Shown piece after piece: positions 37,081 to 46,038 of a DNA stretch of 64,000 bases (positions are counted from its first letter, which is position 1; every line of letters starts with the position of its first letter). Source of the stretch: Litorimonas taeanensis. GTDB lineage: Bacteria; Pseudomonadota; Alphaproteobacteria; Caulobacterales; Maricaulaceae. Position numbers and translations under genes: made by a program. The notes under the pieces were generated by a model. The model did no database searches. It was given only the letters and a program-made list of their open reading frames with translations, and was not told the DNA's origin. Location: the NCBI RefSeq assembly GCF_003634015.1, contig NZ_RBII01000001.1:1550001-1614000 (forward strand), given 5' to 3'.

Positions 37081-37878
37081 ATGGGTAAAATCCAGTCAAA
37101 TATAGGTATAGCCAGTCAAAAGGCCTTGCGTTGGTTGAACCATAACACGTCGCACACGCCTGCCAAGGATGATTTCCCGCTCCGTGATGAATCTGATCCA
37201 AGAATTCTTTATGTTCTTAGCGAACGTGCGCGGCGAATTTCTTTGAAGGTCAAAGTGTCTGATCGCGAAGTTCAAGTTATCGTTCCTGGCGTGCGTCACA
37301 TCAAAGCCGCTGCCAAATTTGCTCATGACCAAATTGACTGGATTAATGTTCAACTCGAACAACTCCCGCCGCCCCAACCTTTTTTACCTGGACATGAAAT
37401 TCTCTATCGCGGCTTGCCCTATAGGCTTATCAAACCCGAAGGCCGAGGGCGCGCCCGCATAGATAACATTGCTAGAAAAATTATTGTGCCGTCCCCTGAT
37501 ATTGACAGCTTTGCGGGGCGCGTCAGGCGTTTTCTTATTCGTGAAGCCCGCGAAGAATTAGAGGCGGCGACTTACCACTTTGCTGAAAAATTGGGAAAAC
37601 CTATTGGTAAAATCACAGTTCGAGATACCTCTTCGCGTTGGGGCTCGTGTATAACGCGCAATGGCGAAGGCCATATAAGCTATTCATGGCGCCTTATCTG
37701 TGCACCTGCAAACATATTGGATTATGTCGCGGCCCATGAATGTGCGCATTTGATTGAACCTAATCACAGCCAGGATTTTTGGGATGTTTGTGACAGTCTC
37801 TTTGATGACGTCAAGTCATGTAAAAAATGGCTCAACCAGAATGGCGCGCGCCTTCATGCTGTAGGTGCCGACTATTAG
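37081..37878 (+). CDS. YgjP-type (DUF45) zinc metallopeptidase
   Basis: A 265-residue protein of the YgjP/DUF45 metal-dependent hydrolase family. The zinc motif is HECAH at residues 219-223 with a third ligand candidate His229 in EPNHSQDFW. Upstream family segments include SERARRISLKV near residue 43, ITVRDTSSRWGSC, and ISYSWRLI. Function in cells is unknown; related proteins are also found with restriction systems, but no such genes lie nearby. The start is ATG 37081, inside the upstream end of the divergent lipoprotein gene. A later start is possible because the conserved domain begins about 40 residues in. Confidence 0.85.
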   Translation: MGKIQSNIGIASQKALRWLNHNTSHTPAKDDFPLRDESDPRILYVLSERARRISLKVKVSDREVQVIVPGVRHIKAAAKFAHDQIDWINVQLEQLPPPQPFLPGHEILYRGLPYRLIKPEGRGRARIDNIARKIIVPSPDIDSFAGRVRRFLIREAREELEAATYHFAEKLGKPIGKITVRDTSSRWGSCITRNGEGHISYSWRLICAPANILDYVAAHECAHLIEPNHSQDFWDVCDSLFDDVKSCKKWLNQNGARLHAVGADY

Positions 37879-37915
37879 CAGCATGACTTCGAGCATCGGA
37901 TCGAATGCAAATTAA

Positions 37916-37964
37916 AATGACAATCACTCGCATTGCTACTTGAACTTAACAATCATTCGCAATA
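37916..37964 (+). promoter_or_regulatory. Two Fur-box-like sites upstream of siderophore receptor
   Basis: AATGACAATCACTCGCATT (37916-37934) and TTAACAATCATTCGCAATA (37946-37964) share the core CAATCAyTCGCA and read, on the opposite strand, like the general Fur box with AATGCGA...ATTGTCATT. The centres are 30 bp apart, upstream of the receptor start at 38025. They suggest iron repression by Fur or a related regulator. Confidence 0.6.
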
Positions 37965-38024
37965 AAGGAGCTGGAATTTTGTAACCACGCCCTTCTCTGC
38001 ATCAATAGAGACGGCTAATAAGAG

Positions 38025-40160
38025 ATGAAAATGTTCCGCCCTTCCCTCCTTTTAAATTCTACCTTTCTTTTTTTCGGTCTGTCTAGCGCAGCTTTGGCCG
38101 CTGAAAACGCTCAAAAGCCAGTTGATGAAATCATCACAACGGGCCGTTATCTCTCAATTGACAAGTTGAACGCGGTTAAAACTCCAACACCCATCATTAA
38201 TGTTCCCCAGAGTCTTTCAATCATTGATGACGTTCAAATTACAAGACAGGGTTTCACGTCTATTTCTGATATCACGCTTTACACTCCAGGCTTGAATAAT
38301 AGCCAAGGTGAAGGCCACAGAGATGCAATCATTATTCGTGGCAATCAAACGACAGCCGATTTTTTCCAAGATGGTGTGCGTGACGATGTTCAATATTTCC
38401 GCCCACTTTATAACCTAGAACAAGTCGAAATTCTTCGCGGCGCAAATGCTTTGCTATTTGGACGCGGTGGTGTCGGCGGCATTATTAACCGCGTTACTAA
38501 AAATCCTGAAATCGGCGAAGATTTTGTTTCAACACTCTATAGTGTCGATACATTTGGGGCTTATTCAGGTGCCGTTGATACTAACTTCACACTTAGTGAA
38601 ACCAGCGGATTGCGTGTGAATGGTTTTTATGAAGGGTTAAACAACCACCGTGATTTCTTTGATGGAAGACGTTTTGGTATTAATCCAACCATCGCCGTAG
38701 AGGTCTCGCCAAAAACCTCACTCAGCCTTTCTTATGAGTATTTAGATGATGATCGTGTTGTAGACAGAGGCGTGCCTTCACAAACAACAACAAGTGGCCC
38801 AAATGTTCCGCTAGAAGGTTTCGACAATACATTTTTCGGATCGCCTGATGAAAACTTTACGACCCTTCAGGCCCATATCCTTCGCGGCCGTGTTGACCAT
38901 GCCTTTACAGAGACATTGCGAGGCAACTTCACAGCACAATATGCTGATTATGACAAACTGTATCAAAACCTATATGCCAGCGATAGTGTGACACTCACCA
39001 ATGGGTCTATTGGTGATGTAGAACTTGATGGATATCGTGATACGACAAGCCGCGAAAACTTATTCCTTCAGGGCAACCTTGTTGGTGAATTCGCAACTGG
39101 CGACCTCACTCACACGGTTTTGTTCGGCGCGGAATATGGCTCACAAGATACAGAGAATGCTCGGCTTGATAATGTATTTGCGCAAAATAATGATGATCAA
39201 ATCTCTTTTGCCTTTACAGATCCATTAAACATTCCTGCGTTTAGTTTCAGCGCCTCAGCCAGAGACCGCGTTTCAGATGTGACTGTTTTCTCTGCCTATG
39301 TGCAAGATCAGATTGATTTAACAGAAGCCTTTAAAGTTGTCCTTGGTGCACGCTTTGACAGTTTCGATATTGAAACCGTTGACATCCAAGCCGGCAATGT
39401 CGCTTTTGAACGCAAGGATGAAGAGATTACTCCGCGCCTTGGGTTGATTTACAAACCTGCTGAAAATGTTTCTGTATACGGTAGCTTCAGCCAAACTTTC
39501 GTACCACGTTCAGGGGATCAATTCTTAAGCCTGACTGTCGACACAGCGAACACTGAGCCGCAATTTACAGAGAATCTAGAAGCAGGTTTGAAATGGGATA
39601 TCCGTCCCAACCTAAGCTTGACGACGGCTATTTTCCAACTTGACCGCAAAAGCTTCACTTCAGTTGATCCAGAAGATAGCTCGCGCTTAATCACAGTTGA
39701 TGGTGCTAAAACAGAGGGCTTCGAAGTTCAGCTTACGGGCGACCTCACAGACAAGTGGTCTGTCAGCACAGGGTATAGCTATCTAAATGGCCGTGTAGAA
39801 GATGTCAGTGATTTGAACGGTTCATCTGTTGCTGGTGCATTAGACGGGAACGAGCCTCGCCAAACACCGAAACACATGGTTTCTCTATGGAACAACTACC
39901 AATTAACCGAGTCTCTTGGTCTTGGCTTAGGGGCAAGCTATCAAGATAGTTACTTTGTGAACGAAGATAATAGCGTTGAGGTGCCAAGCTATATCCGTTT
40001 TGACGCCGCCGCTTATTATGATGTTTCAGATGACATTCGTCTTCAGGTTAACATTGAAAACCTATTCGATGAGAACTATTTCCCCGACGCGCATAATAAC
40101 AATAACATCACGACTGGCGCGCCATTAAATGCCCGTTTCTCACTGGCTACGAAATTCTAA
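38025..40160 (+). CDS. TonB-dependent siderophore receptor
   Basis: A 711-residue outer-membrane receptor of the ferric-siderophore type. The signal peptide ends near ALAAEN. A TonB-box-like DEIITTGR lies near residues 34-41; the plug contains NVPQSLSIID, IIIRGNQTTADFFQDGVRDD and VEILRGANALLFGRGGVGGIINRVTK, as in catecholate and hydroxamate siderophore receptors such as FhuE/FpvA-like and Fiu-like proteins. The barrel ends with RFSLATKF, giving the terminal Phe required for BAM-mediated insertion. Two Fur-like boxes upstream and a strong terminator downstream indicate an iron-regulated single-gene unit. The cupin-like gene at 40728-41666 may be functionally related. Confidence 0.93.
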   Translation: MKMFRPSLLLNSTFLFFGLSSAALAAENAQKPVDEIITTGRYLSIDKLNAVKTPTPIINVPQSLSIIDDVQITRQGFTSISDITLYTPGLNNSQGEGHRDAIIIRGNQTTADFFQDGVRDDVQYFRPLYNLEQVEILRGANALLFGRGGVGGIINRVTKNPEIGEDFVSTLYSVDTFGAYSGAVDTNFTLSETSGLRVNGFYEGLNNHRDFFDGRRFGINPTIAVEVSPKTSLSLSYEYLDDDRVVDRGVPSQTTTSGPNVPLEGFDNTFFGSPDENFTTLQAHILRGRVDHAFTETLRGNFTAQYADYDKLYQNLYASDSVTLTNGSIGDVELDGYRDTTSRENLFLQGNLVGEFATGDLTHTVLFGAEYGSQDTENARLDNVFAQNNDDQISFAFTDPLNIPAFSFSASARDRVSDVTVFSAYVQDQIDLTEAFKVVLGARFDSFDIETVDIQAGNVAFERKDEEITPRLGLIYKPAENVSVYGSFSQTFVPRSGDQFLSLTVDTANTEPQFTENLEAGLKWDIRPNLSLTTAIFQLDRKSFTSVDPEDSSRLITVDGAKTEGFEVQLTGDLTDKWSVSTGYSYLNGRVEDVSDLNGSSVAGALDGNEPRQTPKHMVSLWNNYQLTESLGLGLGASYQDSYFVNEDNSVEVPSYIRFDAAAYYDVSDDIRLQVNIENLFDENYFPDAHNNNNITTGAPLNARFSLATKF

Positions 40161-40181
40161 AAATAGAAACAGAATGAATTA

Positions 40182-40209
40182 AAAGGCGCTCATTTGAGCG
40201 CCTTTTTTT
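40182..40209 (+). terminator. Rho-independent terminator after siderophore receptor
   Basis: A perfect 10-bp stem AAAGGCGCTC-ATTT-GAGCGCCTTT, followed by T-tract to 40209. With A residues on the left arm it can also serve the convergent DUF1489 gene. Confidence 0.92.
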
Positions 40210-40214
40210 ATGGG

Positions 40215-40646
40215 CTACCAAGCCCCAAGATTTACGAGTTTCATCCTTAGTTCTGGGGGTAAGTCTTCCCCGCTATTGGGCCCCTCTAAGTCTTTCGGGG
40301 CATCTTCAGGATTTAAATATCGCCACCCCTGAAAGGCACGGCGCGGCGTAGGCACAACAGGAATGAGAGTTGGAGACATCATTATCGCGCATGCGCGGTG
40401 GCCGTTCTTGGTTGTTTCTTCCAGTCCCTCGATAGGGTTACGGCACTGTATCAGACCTTTTATGACCCAATAGATAGACCCGTTATCCAAGAGTGCTTCA
40501 CCGCGTATAGGAAACATACGTGTAACATGAACATGATGGGGAGATAGACCTTTGTCAGTGCGTGATTGAACAAAACGCGTTTGCCAATCCCTTAAGGATG
40601 CAATGGATTCAGAACCGACAGAGAGCTTTTGTAAATGGAGAGGCAC
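40215..40646 (-). CDS. DUF1489 family protein
   Basis: A 143-residue cytoplasmic protein of DUF1489, a family that I know mainly from alphaproteobacteria and that has no known function. Family wording is PLHLQKLSVGSESIASL at the start, then VTRMFPIRGEALLDNGSIYWVIKG and CRNPIEGLE. The usual family start is M-P-L-H-L, which corresponds to GTG 40646 here; a TTG at 40676 would lie within the terminator hairpin of the upstream gene, so I reject it. No clear ribosome binding site precedes the GTG. A transcript would have to begin between the hairpin and the start or pass through the terminator. Confidence 0.85.
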   Translation of the reverse strand: MPLHLQKLSVGSESIASLRDWQTRFVQSRTDKGLSPHHVHVTRMFPIRGEALLDNGSIYWVIKGLIQCRNPIEGLEETTKNGHRACAIMMSPTLIPVVPTPRRAFQGWRYLNPEDAPKDLEGPNSGEDLPPELRMKLVNLGAW

Positions 40647-40661
40647 ATGTGGACGGTAGAC

Positions 40662-40696
40662 AAAAAAACGCGGCAAGAGAAGCCTCTTTGCCGCGT
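40662..40696 (-). terminator. Rho-independent terminator after cupin-like gene
   Basis: On the minus strand, an arm ACGCGGCAAAGAG and its partner CTCTTGCCGCGT form a stem with one bulged base around a four-base loop, followed by seven T (40668 down to 40662). It ends the transcript of the gene at 40728-41666. Confidence 0.85.
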
Positions 40697-40727
40697 AAAT
40701 TCAGTTGAATAAGTCTTCTGTTGGACT

Positions 40728-41666
40728 TTAGAATGTGCGCTCATATGGCTCTGTATCGACCAAATAACCGGGCGCATTAGGATCTAGCTTGAAGGTCACC
40801 AAATCTACGCCTGTTGTATCAGGTAAAATCCCAGCCTTCTTAATAACGCGCCCGAATACGGATTTTACCTTTCGAGTAATATCTCCATCACGGCTATAGC
40901 TTGGATTCATACCCAAACGGTGTCGTAGGACTGAGTTTGTAATCATCGCTGCATTCTTCATACCGCTTTCACGCGTAGAATATTCTGTGGTCACAGAGAC
41001 GCAGAAAGTTTGATTGTCAACACGATGCGGAGAATGAAGAGGCCATACGGCAGATTGATTAGGCTCTAAATCAATTACTGTCGCAGACTGATTAAAGTGT
41101 TCATGAAATGGCAGGTCATCGTCAATGTAACTCGTCATCGCATTTTCATGCGCTTCATCCGAAATAAATTCCTGAGTCAGCGGGTAGATATAGACGCGTT
41201 TTTTTCCGCGCACATGCCATAGTAATGTTTCAGTTTTATCAAAGTGATAGGGGACTTTTGCAATCGGCGAACTGATAAGTATGCCGCCCTTTGCATTAAA
41301 AACTGTATTGCCTGTTAAAGCCCCTAAATCTCCATACATGCTATCTAAAACAGCTTTATATTCAGGATGGACATTCATGGCGCGCCGTACATTAATCCAA
41401 ATACACCCCGCTTTTGCGGCTTCTAGCATGACTTTCCCAGACGCATCACGAAAATCACCGGTTCTGAATTTATTTGGATACAAAGTATCTTTCGCACCGC
41501 CCATTGTACAAACATCCAGCATATCAGTCGGATGTTTCTCCAAAAGCTCAATCAGCGCCTCGTCTGTGAACAACCCCGTTTCCGCGAGGCGATGTTTGAA
41601 CGTAAAAATTTCCTTTTGGAATTTTGCCGTTTTATCATCTGTCCAATTTGCAATCATATTTACCAT
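40728..41666 (-). CDS. Cupin-like (JmjC/Fe-2OG-type) protein
   Basis: A 312-residue protein. A double-stranded beta-helix region carries an H-x-D metal motif at His141-Asp143 (PYHFDKTETLLWHV) and a distal His at 214 (PHRVDN), the layout of cupin_8/JmjC-type Fe(II)/2-oxoglutarate oxygenases. The RGKKRVYIYP strand is also typical. Similar cupin-like proteins often neighbour TonB receptors in Sphingomonadales and Caulobacterales, where the role is not settled. Here it lies on the opposite strand to the siderophore receptor with the DUF1489 gene between them. Substrate unknown; a hydroxylase for peptide, protein or siderophore is possible. Confidence 0.72.
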   Translation of the reverse strand: MVNMIANWTDDKTAKFQKEIFTFKHRLAETGLFTDEALIELLEKHPTDMLDVCTMGGAKDTLYPNKFRTGDFRDASGKVMLEAAKAGCIWINVRRAMNVHPEYKAVLDSMYGDLGALTGNTVFNAKGGILISSPIAKVPYHFDKTETLLWHVRGKKRVYIYPLTQEFISDEAHENAMTSYIDDDLPFHEHFNQSATVIDLEPNQSAVWPLHSPHRVDNQTFCVSVTTEYSTRESGMKNAAMITNSVLRHRLGMNPSYSRDGDITRKVKSVFGRVIKKAGILPDTTGVDLVTFKLDPNAPGYLVDTEPYERTF

Positions 41667-41796
41667 TTAAAGCCACCCTTACTTCACGAAATGCCCTAAA
41701 AGAGCCTTCGTCACATCACTTAGCCGCTATATAGAATCTAATTATTTACTAGCCATGTAAGACCATCTGAAAAATGAATTTACGGTTTACAAAGCG

Positions 41797-43425
41797 TTAA
41801 GCCGTAAAACCTTGGCGAAAAGCGCGTCTGATTAAATAATAAAGCGCCCCCAAGATCATCAACGACCCTATCGTGAAACCGCTCAGGACTATGAGAGGGC
41901 CCCAGCTCCCCATCTGAGAATGAGCCCCTGTAAGATCGGACAGAACAGCTAGAGCCAGAATTAATACGCCAAACATTAAAATGCTCCACAATCCAAGACT
42001 ACTCGAATTATCGACAACGTCTTTTTGCACATTGTCTTTAGCAATATCGAGATGATTAAAGCCTGACTTCCCGCCAACGCGCATGGCATCATCTTCGGCT
42101 AAATTATCAATGATGATGTCATGGGTTTTCGTATTTCCCGCACTTAAATCCACGTCAGGCTCTACGATGGATTCAGCCTTCAATATCGCTTCACTTTTGG
42201 CTCTCAAGGCGGAAGCGCTTGTTTTTGTCTCCATTGTATTATTGAGCGCTTCATCAGATGCACTGGCCTCTGGCCAAATTTGATGGCTTGTTGAATCGCC
42301 GTCTCTGACGTTCTCTATTAATGCATCCAGACGGTCGGAAATATCCGCGGCAGCTTCGGCTATTGACGACGTTACGGCTGGTACTGGCTCTGTGGGTAAA
42401 CTTTTATCATTCGTAGACAGGTCATAGTCTCTATGAGGTTCAACTATAGTCGCCTCAATATCCTGTATTACATCAACGCTGTCTTCGACAGTCAGTTCAT
42501 CAATAGCGTTGAGTTCTAGCACATCATCCAAATCTAAAACATCATCAAAGCTTTGTTTGGCCTGAGGTTCTTCAACATCAAGCTCGATCACATCCGCAAC
42601 CGCAATATCAGGCCCCTGTTCAAGGATGTCTTCCTCTACGACGTGATTTTCAACTAACTCCAGTTGTTCATTGTCATCATCATTGAATGTTTCTTCGATG
42701 TAAGGCGTCTCTGTTGCTTCAAAAACTTCAATCGGGGCCTGTGCAACGATGCCCTCTTGTAGCAGTATGTTTCTGCTTTCTAGGCGGTCATCTCTTACGA
42801 TATCCTCATTAGCGGCCACTTCGGAAGATTTGTCTTCCCAGACCTCCTCGGCCGCTACCTGCGCTTCGCCATAAGTGAGAGTAGCATCAGAGACTTCGGA
42901 AACCCCCGTATCTTTAATTGGTGGCAAATCAACCGTAGGCGAAGGATGTGGGGTTTTATCCGTTCTCAGAAACAGCGCTTTCTCTGCGGTCCGGCGACGC
43001 ATCAAAGCATCGATAACATAGACCTTCCCATTCACGCGGGATTTGCGCCACACATCCAAACTATTCGCCGCGTCAAGCGGACGACCATTATTCAGGGCTT
43101 GCAAGGTTTCCGACTGTAGAAAAGCTTTGGGACCAATATTAAAGGCGAAACTCACTAGGGCATCAAATTGGCCTTGAGATAGCGGCGCATGAACATTTTC
43201 ATTTATCATGTCTTCGTAAGGTTCGAGATCTAATTTCAGGACTTTCTCAGCCTGAGATTTACTTAACCTATGCGGCACATCGTCATAAAGTCGATGTCCA
43301 TACCCTACGACACGCTGCCCACCGACTAAGGTACGGTCGACAGGACGATAGCCTTCAAAGGCTTTAATCAATTTTAGCCCGCGCTCGGACAATGTCAGAC
43401 CATGGGAAGCTGTTAATGTGCTCAT
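41797..43425 (-). CDS. spmX: SpmX-like polarity protein: GH24 muramidase domain, acidic linker, two C-terminal membrane helices
   Basis: A 542-residue three-part protein. Residues 8-152 are a phage-type lysozyme (GH24) domain with catalytic-type Glu24 in KAFEGY, VVGYGHRLYDD at 39-49, and the helical ALVSFAFNIGP and ALMRRRTAEKALFL segments. Residues 160-475 are a long, very acidic, low-complexity region. Residues 478-496 and 508-531 are two membrane helices. This order is that of SpmX, which in Caulobacter marks the old pole and recruits the kinase DivJ, and in Asticcacaulis positions the stalk. The Asp30-to-His44 spacing is longer than in ordinary GH24 enzymes, and Val39 sits where Thr is usual, suggesting a scaffold rather than an active lysozyme. 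A cell-wall hydrolase remains possible. Confidence 0.82.
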   Translation of the reverse strand: MSTLTASHGLTLSERGLKLIKAFEGYRPVDRTLVGGQRVVGYGHRLYDDVPHRLSKSQAEKVLKLDLEPYEDMINENVHAPLSQGQFDALVSFAFNIGPKAFLQSETLQALNNGRPLDAANSLDVWRKSRVNGKVYVIDALMRRRTAEKALFLRTDKTPHPSPTVDLPPIKDTGVSEVSDATLTYGEAQVAAEEVWEDKSSEVAANEDIVRDDRLESRNILLQEGIVAQAPIEVFEATETPYIEETFNDDDNEQLELVENHVVEEDILEQGPDIAVADVIELDVEEPQAKQSFDDVLDLDDVLELNAIDELTVEDSVDVIQDIEATIVEPHRDYDLSTNDKSLPTEPVPAVTSSIAEAAADISDRLDALIENVRDGDSTSHQIWPEASASDEALNNTMETKTSASALRAKSEAILKAESIVEPDVDLSAGNTKTHDIIIDNLAEDDAMRVGGKSGFNHLDIAKDNVQKDVVDNSSSLGLWSILMFGVLILALAVLSDLTGAHSQMGSWGPLIVLSGFTIGSLMILGALYYLIRRAFRQGFTA

Positions 43426-43508
43426 TTTCGTCCCAAACTAAAACAGTTGACGTGATTACTCTCGCCTAACTGTGCAAGTTTCAGGCCGAACTCGCCCGAA
43501 TAGGGAAA

Positions 43509-44915
43509 TTAGAGCAACATTGCTGCAGCAAAGCCAAGAAAGGCAAAGAAACCAACGACATCTGTGACCGTCGTAACGAAAACGCTGGAGGCAACAGCGG
43601 GGTCGGCCCCATAATGTTTCAAAATGAGCGGAACGCTCACTCCAGCAATCCCTGCAAAGACATGGTTTATTATCATCGCCACAAAGGCCACCATGGCGAG
43701 TTGTGTGTCGCCAAACCATAAAAAGGCAATGATAGCCAATACGACTGCGAATATAATGCCAATAAATAGAGCGGCTAATGCCTCACGCCTTATGGCCCGC
43801 CAGGCTGTTCGCGAAGTTAGGTCTCGTTCAGTCAAAGCACGAACCGCAACAGCGAGCGCTTGTGTGCCCGCATTACCGCCCATAGAAGCCACGATAGGCA
43901 TCAATACGGCTAAGGCAACGATTTCGGAAATTGCATAATCAAATTGTGCGATAACGAGTGAGGCCAATACGGCCGTAATCAAATTCACAAAGAGCCAAGG
44001 CGCGCGGCTTTTAACCGTAGTCAAGGCAGTATCCGTCAGGCCCGCATCGCTCACGCCGGCCAAAGCCAGAATATCTTCTTTGTTTTCATCTTGGATAATT
44101 TCAATGATGTCATCAACTGTCATCATCCCGACTAACCGTCCATCTGGATCAACAACGGGAGCCGAGATCAGATTATATTTTTCAAACAGGTAAGCGGCTT
44201 CTTCTTGGTCCATATCCTGCGGGATAGTGACAATGATTTCGTCCATGACGCTTTCAAGCGTGACGGGGCGTTCAAAACGCATCAGTTTAGAAACTGGAAT
44301 ATACCCTATCGGTTTAAAGGCGGTATCGACGATATAGATATTGAAAAACAGCTCTGGCAGTTCTTCGCCTGTCGTCCGCATATGGTCGATTGTATCGCCA
44401 ACCGTCCAAAAAGTCGGCGCAGCTACAAACTCTCGCTGCATAAGACGACCAATCGTTTCATCGTCAAAAGCAAGTGAAGCTTCAAGCGCAGCACGATCAA
44501 AGGGCTCAAGCGCATCAAGAACGTCTTCACGTTGCGCGTCTTCCATCTCTTCAACAATTTGCGTCGCATCATCATTATCGATAGTTTTGAGGGCTGTCGC
44601 CAATTGCTCGGCGGGAATAAGCGGCAGAATAGTCTCCACCACCTCATCTTCTAGCTCAGCCAAAATCTCACCAGAAATAAGCTCTGGCACGCGGCGCACA
44701 AGCTCTTCGCGTTCTTCCGCTGTTAATTCTTCTAATTGGTCTGAGAAGTCCGCGGGGTGAAGGCTTTCAAGAGCCGTCACCATGTCCGAATGGTCTTCTA
44801 AGGCAAGCGCATCTAATAATTCATGGCCAAGGTCATGACCAGTATCAGAATTATCATCTATATCGATATGAGACACTTTTTCTGTGTCAGTGTCGGATAG
44901 CTTCGTCGGTTCCAT
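43509..44915 (-). CDS. mgtE: Magnesium transporter MgtE
   Basis: A 468-residue inner-membrane Mg2+ channel. The N-terminal superhelical domain (HPADFSDQLEELTAEEREEL) spans about 45-150. Two CBS domains at 150-280 include LMQREFVAAPTFWTVGD and LISAPVVDPDGRLVGMMTVDD. Five membrane helices follow, with the conserved pore segment LMPIVASMGGNAGTQALAVAVRAL. MgtE dimers close when cytoplasmic Mg2+ is high, by ligand binding between the N and CBS domains. No magnesium riboswitch was seen upstream. It lies upstream of the spmX-like gene on the same strand with an 83-bp gap, so the two may be co-transcribed. Confidence 0.95.
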   Translation of the reverse strand: MEPTKLSDTDTEKVSHIDIDDNSDTGHDLGHELLDALALEDHSDMVTALESLHPADFSDQLEELTAEEREELVRRVPELISGEILAELEDEVVETILPLIPAEQLATALKTIDNDDATQIVEEMEDAQREDVLDALEPFDRAALEASLAFDDETIGRLMQREFVAAPTFWTVGDTIDHMRTTGEELPELFFNIYIVDTAFKPIGYIPVSKLMRFERPVTLESVMDEIIVTIPQDMDQEEAAYLFEKYNLISAPVVDPDGRLVGMMTVDDIIEIIQDENKEDILALAGVSDAGLTDTALTTVKSRAPWLFVNLITAVLASLVIAQFDYAISEIVALAVLMPIVASMGGNAGTQALAVAVRALTERDLTSRTAWRAIRREALAALFIGIIFAVVLAIIAFLWFGDTQLAMVAFVAMIINHVFAGIAGVSVPLILKHYGADPAVASSVFVTTVTDVVGFFAFLGFAAAMLL

Positions 44916-45069
44916 TGTTCGAGCCCTCCTATTTTCTCATATTCTAAGCTTTGCAGTCTTATCAGTTCTGACCGCCGTGGATTCGCATTGGGTAGCCTTT
45001 GCGGTAAATTATCCGACGCGTCAAAGTGAAATAGGTTTCGTTCTCGACTTTCCCCGTCTAGCATAAAAT

Positions 45070-45549
45070 ATGACGTATTTTTTGCACGCTTTGGGCTTTG
45101 CAGGGGCCTTATATATAGGGTTATGCGCGCTTGCATGGATTGACATTAAAACCTACCGCCTACCCAATGTGCTGACATACCCGCTTGTGGTGATAGGATT
45201 AATAGCCAGTTTCAAACTCCCACACATAACGCCGAAATCTGCCTTAATAGGGGCGGTCACAGGCTACTTAGCCTTTGTCATTATAGAGCGTATTTTCAAA
45301 CAACTTTACAAGAAAGATGGCCTTGGGCGCGGGGATGCTAAACTCCTAGCCGTAGGAGGCGCTTGGTGTGGTTGGTTTGGTCTGCCTTATATCATTTTGA
45401 TTGCAAGCTTGTGCGGACTAATCTTTGCGTCACTTCCATCACAGAAACAGAGTATAAAAAAAGGAAATGGGCACATCCCTTTTGGCCCATTTCTAGCCCT
45501 AGGCATTGCATTGATATGGGCTGCACAGCTTTACTATTGGCAGCGCTAG
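45070..45549 (+). CDS. Prepilin peptidase, A24 catalytic domain only
   Basis: A 159-residue membrane aspartic protease that cleaves the leader of type IV prepilins and pseudopilins at the inner membrane. Both catalytic motifs are present: WIDIKTYRLPN with its Asp near residue 25, and GLGRGDAKLLAVGGAW with its Asp near 87. The N-terminal methyltransferase domain with Cys pairs, present in PilD/GspO, is missing, so the form is like CpaA or short GspO. Convergent position to gspC-gspD-gspN suggests service to the type II secretion system, although Flp-pilus service cannot be excluded. Confidence 0.88.
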   Translation: MTYFLHALGFAGALYIGLCALAWIDIKTYRLPNVLTYPLVVIGLIASFKLPHITPKSALIGAVTGYLAFVIIERIFKQLYKKDGLGRGDAKLLAVGGAWCGWFGLPYIILIASLCGLIFASLPSQKQSIKKGNGHIPFGPFLALGIALIWAAQLYYWQR

Positions 45550-45555
45550 GCTGAC

Positions 45556-46038
45556 TTATACTGCAGAACAACTCAGCAAGGCTGCAATTGGGGTGACACG
45601 ATCCCAACCATCCTCTGTTTTTGTTGAGAGCCGGCCATAAAACCTTTCTCCCTCAGATATCTCAACGTCTCTTTGCAATGAAAGCTCAAACGTCATCTCT
45701 GCAAGGCTTCCCTCATTCAAAGTTTGATATCTTCGCTTAGGCGCGTCTAATGTCGTATTATCAAGTCGAGACGCTCTACGAATATGACCATTGAGAACAT
45801 AAGTCGCGCTGCTTTCAGTTTCAAAGCCGATGAATTTATTCTGATTATCTGCCGTCCAGATGAATAACCCACATTGCCCCGGTAAAAGGTTTTGCGGCGG
45901 TAAATTTTGTACCACCTTATTTGCACTTGATGCCTCAGCTGCACTAGAAGGAACCACGCTGTCAGTCACAGAGGCGCAAGCACACAGCCCAAGCAAGCTG
46001 ATGATAAAGAGAGACCTTACATATCGGGATTGAATCAT
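45556..46038 (-). CDS. Small lipoprotein, type II secretion-linked
   Basis: A 160-residue predicted lipoprotein: a signal peptide with lipobox LGLCAC (Cys near residue 19) and a compact mature domain of strand-like segments (QCGLFIWTADNQNKFIGFE, YVLNGHIRRA, MTFELSLQRDVEISEGERFYG). I do not recognise the family. Start ATG 46038 overlaps the gspN stop (ATGA), which indicates translational coupling and a role with the secretion genes. A GTG at 46044 is the alternative start. It is too different from the pilotin GspS to use that name, but a pilotin-like role for the secretin is an attractive guess. Confidence 0.72.
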   Translation of the reverse strand: MIQSRYVRSLFIISLLGLCACASVTDSVVPSSAAEASSANKVVQNLPPQNLLPGQCGLFIWTADNQNKFIGFETESSATYVLNGHIRRASRLDNTTLDAPKRRYQTLNEGSLAEMTFELSLQRDVEISEGERFYGRLSTKTEDGWDRVTPIAALLSCSAV

